Positions 13,768-17,269 of a DNA stretch of 17,269 nucleotides are shown in pieces. The stretch spans positions 1 through 17,269 of the forward strand of contig RFJG01000031.1 of the NCBI GenBank assembly GCA_003694965.1, given 5' to 3'. Both the position numbers and the translations under genes were made by a program. Source of the DNA: Methanobacteriota archaeon (GTDB lineage: Archaea > Micrarchaeota > Micrarchaeia > Anstonellales > J096). Under the pieces are notes generated by a model, which ran no database searches, was not told where the DNA came from, and saw only the letters and a list, made by a program, of their open reading frames with translations. Within the stretch, counting starts at the first letter, position 1. Every line of letters begins with the position of its first letter.

Positions 13768-13972
13768 CTAATTTACTGCTAGCTTATTGTATTATTAGTG
13801 GCAATATGGGGCTAATGATAACTATGACGACAAAAAACAGACATAGGCAGAAAAAACGATAGATTTAAAAAACCTATCATGATAATATCATGATATGACC
13901 ATGACATGTCAGGGACATGCCATGACAACATCGCGGAAACCACGACAATGCCACGACAGGTGACAAAAGAGT
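13768..13972. promoter_or_regulatory. Repeat-rich regulatory region before winged-helix gene
   Basis: This 205-bp gap holds a TATA-like atttaaaaaa (13863-13872), two abutting palindromes built on TATCATGATA (13875-13884 and 13886-13895, 11 bp apart), the palindrome TGACATGTCA (13902-13911), and four copies of CCAYGACA starting at 13899, 13920, 13940 and 13951. The starts are 21, 20 and 11 bp apart, close to whole helical turns. A looser copy, tatgacgaca, is at 13823-13832. The cluster lies between the TATA box and the ribosome binding site (GGTGA at 13959-13963) of the next gene, as expected for an operator bound by its own product. Confidence 0.65.
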
Positions 13973-14326
13973 ATGGAAAGAAAAGATTTAAATGCTTTTG
14001 CCAAAGGAGAGGCGCTTGCCCTTGCCATATATGAGCTAGCGGACAAGATAGAGGACAACAATAGGCTCATCAAGACACTCATAAGGAAAGTAGAGATGAT
14101 GGAAGGGAAAAAAGAGAAGGAAGTTGAAGAGCTCTTATCAGAGCAGGACAGGGCAATAGTGGAGTACATAAAAAAAGAAGGCAAGGCAAGCGCAGAAGAC
14201 ATAAGAAAAGAGCTGCACTACAAGGGGAGGAACGCTGCATCTGCGAGGCTCAACAACCTCTGCAAGCAGGGCACCCTCTACAAGAGATACGTCGGCAAAA
14301 AGGTATACTTCTTCCTGGCAAGGTAG
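13973..14326 (+). CDS. Coiled-coil winged-helix DNA-binding protein
   Basis: 117 residues; GGTGA lies 9 nt before the ATG. Residues 1-55 form a charged helix with heptad-like Leu/Ile spacing (ALAIYELADKIEDNNRLIKT, LIRKVEMME), likely a dimerising coiled coil. Residues 56-117 look like a winged helix: a first helix SEQDRAIVEYIKKEG, a helix-turn-helix SAEDIRKELHYKGRNAASARLNNL with a basic recognition helix, then a wing TLYKRYVGKKVYFFL. Probably a transcription factor or other DNA-binding protein. The phased repeat cluster directly upstream suggests that it represses its own gene. No ligand or metal residues are evident. The specific family is not recognised. Confidence 0.85.
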   Translation: MERKDLNAFAKGEALALAIYELADKIEDNNRLIKTLIRKVEMMEGKKEKEVEELLSEQDRAIVEYIKKEGKASAEDIRKELHYKGRNAASARLNNLCKQGTLYKRYVGKKVYFFLAR

Positions 14327-14350
14327 CCAGTCCCAAAACCAGTCCCAAAA
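14327..14350 (+). repeat. Tandem 12-bp direct repeat after winged-helix gene
   Basis: ccagtcccaaaa occurs twice in perfect head-to-tail order immediately after the TAG stop of the winged-helix gene. Confidence 0.9.
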
Positions 14351-14373
14351 ACTAAGGAGGGTTCTTCCCTCCT
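14347..14373 (-). terminator. Hairpin plus T tract, minus strand
   Basis: On the minus strand AGGAGGG–AAGAA–CCCTCCT forms a 7-bp stem with a 5-nt loop, followed after TAG by TTTTT. A wider inverted repeat ACTAAGGA (14351-14358)/TCCTTAGT (14393-14400) encloses it. It would end the transcript of the Lon-like gene just after the small frame at 14374-14463. Confidence 0.6.
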
Positions 14374-14463
14374 CTACTTCTTACTATAAAGTTCCTTAGT
14401 AAATTCAGCTTTTAGCAAGACATTGTTGGAGTTGGCTGCTATGTCTTTTGGGTTTTTCCCCAT
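14374..14463 (-). CDS. Possible 29-codon small gene after Lon-like ATPase
   Basis: The ATG follows directly on the stop of the Lon-like gene (TAAATG). The frame runs 29 codons, beginning MGKNPKDIAANSNNVLLKAE and ending in SKK before TAG; the terminator hairpin begins at the next base. The predicted peptide is soluble, mixed charged and helical in its second half. There is no ribosome binding site, so expression would depend on translational coupling. The fit between stop/start overlap, plausible composition and terminator placement supports it, but a chance frame of 29 codons is not rare. Confidence 0.4.
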   Translation of the reverse strand: MGKNPKDIAANSNNVLLKAEFTKELYSKK

Positions 14464-15933
14464 TTATGCTATACCGCTCCCTCTCTTGGAAGTGAATCCA
14501 TAGTCCGTCATAGATGCTCTCCACCAATTCTCATACTTGTCGTGGAGTTGCTCCTCTATTGTCTTGGCATTCTCAAATGCATCAACGATGTGCTTCTTCT
14601 CAACTAAGTTGGCTCCCTCCAACACCGCAGTGTCTCCAGCAAGCCTTATCATACCAGAGAGGCCTCTCAACCTCAGCGTTAGGCCTTCCCTGCCGTCTAT
14701 CCTCTTTGCCATCTCTCTTGCCTTGTCTATGAGAGTCAATACAGCTTCTCTGGAAAGGTGTGGTATCCTTCCATCAGTAACAACTTCTTGAGCCGCAAAT
14801 TGCCAGAGCCTCGCCCTGTTCTCCTCATTGTCCTCCATAGTGGTGTTCATAAGGAGCTCGTAGCCATCCCCCCTTATCCTGCTCCTAAGGGCAGGACTCA
14901 GCATCCCTACATCATTAATGTTGATAGCTCCGACGAGTATGAAGTCAGCAGGCACCCCCTCAACTTTCACAACAGCTCCAGTGCTTGTGGCATTCCTGCC
15001 AGTTATGGGGAACTTCTTTTCCTGAATAGCCGTGAGTATGCTCTTCTGAAGCTCAAACGGGAAAGAGGCGAGCTCATCAACAAATAGGACGCCCTCGTGA
15101 GCCTCGTGTATAGCTCCGGGTATGACACGGGCAAAAGGAGGAGTACCTATCTCAGGATGGCCACCATATGGGTCGTGCTGAACATCCCCCAACAGCTCTG
15201 CCTCACTAGCTCCACTAACAGCGACGAACAAGCTCCTATTTATGGGGACGATTACCTTTTTCTTGCTCTTCCCGCCTTTTTGGATTAGCTTGAGCTCTCT
15301 TTCAGTAAGGACCCTCACCATATCGCCAGCTTCCTCATATATGACGCGCTCCCTCCTGCCGTTGTCGTTGAGCCTCTCAGTGCTTATGCTCCTCCTCTTC
15401 TTTGTTGGTGCTATGTTGGGCATAATGAGGTCGCCAAATGGGTCTGCATTTATCTTAAATTTCCTTGCTTGGCAAGAGGGGCAGAACTCAACAAGCGGAG
15501 AACTTATCTCGCTGCACCTCTTACATCTATACCCAAGCTCTTCCGCAACCTCAAATGGCACCTCTTCAGGAGAGAGGAGCTTGCCGAGCTCTTCTTCCTT
15601 TTGCTCTCTCTCCTCTTTCTTTGGCATCTCAACGCGGAGTATGGGCCTTTCTGGCCTCTGCTCATTGTGCAAGACACTTATTTGGTAGCGAGGCTTGCCC
15701 AACAAAAAAGATATTGCCTTCGCTATCATGCTCTTCCCAACGCCCGGAGGCCCTACAAGCAACAAGTGCCTCCTCTGCTTAGCAACAGCCTCAGCTATCC
15801 TTATTGCCCTGTCCTGGCCGATTACCCTGAGGAATGGATTAGAAGGGAGGACTACATCAGAAGTATCCTCATATGTAGCAACCCCCTCAATTAGCAATTT
15901 TACATAATCCTCAAAACCATCATTGTGTGTCAT
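14464..15933 (-). CDS. LonB-like AAA+ ATPase lacking the protease domain, with zinc ribbon
   Basis: 489 residues. The AAA+ core closely follows archaeal LonB: Walker A GPPGVGKS (61-68), ELLGDVQHDPYGGHPEIGTP (246-265), VIPGAIHEAHEGVLFVDELA with Walker B (270-289), LTAIQEKKFPITGRN, sensor 1 VGAININDVGMLSPALRSRI with arginine fingers at 350/352, HLSREAV and sensor 2 LTLRLRGLSGMIRLAGD. LonB normally has membrane helices between Walker A and B and a C-terminal Ser/Lys protease domain. Here the insert is soluble and carries a zinc ribbon (Cys137, 140, 151, 154) and a basic stretch. The protein ends at the ATPase lid (...NWWRASMTDYGF...GSGIA) with no protease domain. It may be a substrate-remodelling ATPase or helper instead of a protease. 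The ATG at 15933 has a TATA box 27-28 nt upstream. Confidence 0.93.
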   Translation of the reverse strand: MTHNDGFEDYVKLLIEGVATYEDTSDVVLPSNPFLRVIGQDRAIRIAEAVAKQRRHLLLVGPPGVGKSMIAKAISFLLGKPRYQISVLHNEQRPERPILRVEMPKKEEREQKEEELGKLLSPEEVPFEVAEELGYRCKRCSEISSPLVEFCPSCQARKFKINADPFGDLIMPNIAPTKKRRSISTERLNDNGRRERVIYEEAGDMVRVLTERELKLIQKGGKSKKKVIVPINRSLFVAVSGASEAELLGDVQHDPYGGHPEIGTPPFARVIPGAIHEAHEGVLFVDELASFPFELQKSILTAIQEKKFPITGRNATSTGAVVKVEGVPADFILVGAININDVGMLSPALRSRIRGDGYELLMNTTMEDNEENRARLWQFAAQEVVTDGRIPHLSREAVLTLIDKAREMAKRIDGREGLTLRLRGLSGMIRLAGDTAVLEGANLVEKKHIVDAFENAKTIEEQLHDKYENWWRASMTDYGFTSKRGSGIA

Positions 15934-15936
15934 CGT

Positions 15937-15966
15937 TAAAAAAATAGGAAAAAGAGTTTAAAAAAG
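15937..15966 (-). promoter_or_regulatory. Combined PDO terminator tract and TATA box of Lon-like gene
   Basis: On the minus strand CTTTTTTAAAC (15956-15966) is centred about 27-28 nt before the ATG at 15933, fitting a leaderless start. The same stretch is T-rich (further T5 and T7 runs down to 15937) and would also serve to end transcripts from the oxidoreductase gene upstream. Confidence 0.5.
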
Positions 15967-15982
15967 AAAGTGTAAGAGAGCA

Positions 15983-16600
15983 CTACTCCAAAGCAGATTC
16001 CACTTTCTTGAGGAACATGTCTGGTGGGATAGCACCCTCAAACTCAACCTTGTCATTTATGACGACCTTGGGAACCGCCCTCACTCTATACTTATTGGCC
16101 TCATTAGGGAACTCCATAGACTCATACACTTCTGTAGTAACGTTGCCGTTGAGGAGAGCGAATGCATAGGCTGTTACGGCAGCTGCTGGACAATAACCAC
16201 ATGCGGGAGTCACAAACACCTTTATGTTGACCCCTTCCTTGATCGTCTGTATTCCCTTCTTTGTCTCTCCATCTATTATGTCGCTGTCTCCCTTGCTCGC
16301 CTCTTTTATGGCTGTGAGGAAAGCTCCAAACTCGTGGCCGGCTGGTATGCCGTAATATGTCATACTTCCCTTGTTCTTGCCCTTGATCGTTATTGTGGGG
16401 GCTTTCTCATCTCCTCCAACTTCGTTGACAACCAACTTCACATTGTCAGTTAATGCTGAGATCTCCTCCAGCAGCTCCTTGACATCTGAGCAGTGCTCGC
16501 AATCATCCTTCCTTATATTGAGAGAAAGGGAAACATCTCCATCCATTGAAGCAAGGAATTCCTTGACCTGCTTCTTAGTGTTCTCATCTAAAAGTGCCAT
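15983..16600 (-). CDS. Protein disulfide oxidoreductase (two thioredoxin folds)
   Basis: 205 residues; GGGGTGA lies 4 nt before the ATG. Two tandem thioredoxin/glutaredoxin folds as in archaeal PDO: the N-terminal unit has CEHC (Cys34, Cys37) and the C-terminal unit has TPACGYCPAA (Cys134, Cys137) with the cis-Pro loop RAVPKVVIN near residue 174 and EGAIPPDMF after it. No signal peptide, so it acts in the cytoplasm, where such proteins form, reduce or isomerise disulfides; both active sites look intact. The C-terminal motif resembles the CPYC site of characterised PDOs; the N-terminal CEHC is less usual. Transcribed divergently from the nucleotidyltransferase gene. Confidence 0.94.
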   Translation of the reverse strand: MALLDENTKKQVKEFLASMDGDVSLSLNIRKDDCEHCSDVKELLEEISALTDNVKLVVNEVGGDEKAPTITIKGKNKGSMTYYGIPAGHEFGAFLTAIKEASKGDSDIIDGETKKGIQTIKEGVNIKVFVTPACGYCPAAAVTAYAFALLNGNVTTEVYESMEFPNEANKYRVRAVPKVVINDKVEFEGAIPPDMFLKKVESALE

Positions 16601-16615
16601 TGAATCACCCCTTGT

Positions 16616-16641
16616 AGCTATATCTCCAAAGCTTTATTAAA
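16616..16641. promoter_or_regulatory. Divergent promoter region, PDO and nucleotidyltransferase
   Basis: Plus strand: agctatatct (16616-16625) is centred about 27 nt before the ATG at 16648, suggesting a leaderless transcript. Minus strand: TTTAATAAAG (16632-16641) would start transcripts close to the GGGGTGA site of the oxidoreductase gene. Confidence 0.4.
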
Positions 16642-16647
16642 TGAACG

Positions 16648-17269
16648 ATGGCCTCATTAAAAAACATTTGTTTAGAATGCGGCAACGCAGAGAAGCCTAA
16701 TTATTTAAAGATTGCGAGAGAGTTCTCGATGATGAGAGGAGAGAAGGCTGAAAAGGAACTCATTAAGAAAATCTACATAGAGCAAGTAAGGAGTAAGGGG
16801 TTGGACAAGGAAGCCGTATTATCATTAGGGGGAAATGAGGCTCTTTCATTAATGGAAAAGAGAAATGGTAAGTATTGGCTCAACGAAAGTGCTCGCAAAA
16901 AAATCAAGGTAGTAGTTACAGGAGGGGTTTTTGATATAATACATGTAGGGCACGTGAAAACTTTGGAAGCTGCTAAAAAGCTGGGAGATGTCCTTGTCGT
17001 CGTAGTAGCTAGGGACAAATACATAAGGAAGAAGGGAAGGGAACCATACCACACACTAGAGGAGAGAGTTGAGCTCGTAAATAGCATCAAGCCCGTTGAC
17101 ATAGCAGTAAGGGGGGCTGAGAACATTATGGAAAGTGTGGAGCTAACAAAGCCGGATGTTGTTGTCTTTGGCTACGACCAAAAGCCTTTCACGATAGAAG
17201 GGGCTGAGATAGTGCAACTAAATGAGAGGCACAGACCAGAAAGAATAAAAACAAGCAAGATGATAAGGG
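16648..17269 (+). CDS. Cytidylyltransferase-family protein (FAD synthase-like) with N-terminal extension, cut by window end
   Basis: Open for 207 codons from the ATG at 16648 with no stop before the edge. Residues 86 onward match the nucleotidyltransferase fold of archaeal FAD synthase (RibL) and glycerol-3-phosphate or ethanolamine-phosphate cytidylyltransferases: VVVTGGVFDIIHVGHVKTLE with the HxGH nucleotide-binding motif (99-102), LGDVLVVVVARDKYIRKKGR, EERVELVNSIKPVD, KPDVVVFGYDQK, and KTSKMIR near the cut, which resembles the conserved SSTxI motif. The transferred nucleotide and acceptor cannot be told from sequence. Residues 1-85 are an extra domain starting NICLECGN (Cys8, Cys11), mostly helical, with GKYWLNESARKK just before the catalytic part. 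RibL proteins are usually about 150 residues without it. No ribosome binding site; TATA about 27 nt upstream. Confidence 0.9.
   Translation, partial: MASLKNICLECGNAEKPNYLKIAREFSMMRGEKAEKELIKKIYIEQVRSKGLDKEAVLSLGGNEALSLMEKRNGKYWLNESARKKIKVVVTGGVFDIIHVGHVKTLEAAKKLGDVLVVVVARDKYIRKKGREPYHTLEERVELVNSIKPVDIAVRGAENIMESVELTKPDVVVFGYDQKPFTIEGAEIVQLNERHRPERIKTSKMIR

Noticed and set aside
13806..13862. 18-codon basic frame (MGLMITMTTKNRHRQKKR) before the repeat cluster
   Set aside because: No ribosome binding site or matching TATA, and it ends at the promoter of the next gene; likely chance.
13823..13958. CRISPR-like array
   Set aside because: The repeated unit is only 8 bp, degenerate, and spacings of 11-21 bp are too short for spacers; operator or iteron sites fit better.

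Overview
The window is archaeal. It holds the archaeal ribosomal cluster L7Ae–S28e–L24e followed by nucleoside diphosphate kinase, a LonB-type AAA+ ATPase, RtcB and its partner archease, a class III (G|Q...E) prepilin with an archaeal/Tad-type secretion ATPase, and a two-CxxC protein disulfide oxidoreductase. AT-rich TATA-like boxes sit about 27 nt before many first-gene start codons (leaderless style), while genes inside operons use GGTG/GAGGTG ribosome binding sites. Gene packing is tight, with many 1-4 nt overlaps, and ATA and AGG/AGA codons are common. A small-genome (DPANN-like) or thermophilic euryarchaeal lineage is plausible, but the sequence alone does not fix it.

Layout. (a) 1-2754, minus strand: three consecutive, overlapping genes for polytopic membrane proteins. 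At least two, probably all three, are diverged paralogues; I do not recognise the family, and the last one runs off the window. (b) 2809-4242, plus: RtcB tRNA ligase, which appears to share one TATA box with the divergent membrane operon. (c) 4283-9548, minus: a type IV pilus / Tad-like assembly operon in the order secretion ATPase, unusual Gln-rich coiled-coil protein, two split T2SF platform proteins, class III prepilin. A small helical-repeat protein (9586-10077) lies just upstream. (d) 10181-11005, plus: a small uncharacterised protein and archease. (e) 11009-12902, minus: L7Ae (with a long Lys/Glu tail ending in a 17-nt homopolymer), S28e, L24e, NDK and a dUTPase-like protein in one tight operon. 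(f) 13087-14326, plus: a BtuF-like binding protein without a signal peptide, then a winged-helix protein preceded by a dense, helically phased repeat cluster. (g) 14374-16600, minus: a LonB-like AAA+ ATPase that lacks the protease domain and has a zinc ribbon where the membrane anchor normally sits, a possible 29-codon gene directly after it, and a protein disulfide oxidoreductase. (h) 16648 to the end, plus: a cytidylyltransferase/FAD-synthase-like protein with an unfamiliar N-terminal extension, cut by the window edge.

Functional links: RtcB and archease act together in RNA ligation, but are encoded 6 kb apart. The L7Ae operon couples translation to nucleotide-pool enzymes. Genes 4283-9548 would build one extracellular filament; no prepilin peptidase is seen here. 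No tRNA, rRNA, CRISPR array, transposase or integrase was found, and no gene-free stretch exceeds about 205 bp. The least explained parts are the membrane-protein trio, the Gln-rich pilus-operon protein, the protease-less Lon and the repeat cluster at 13875-13958.
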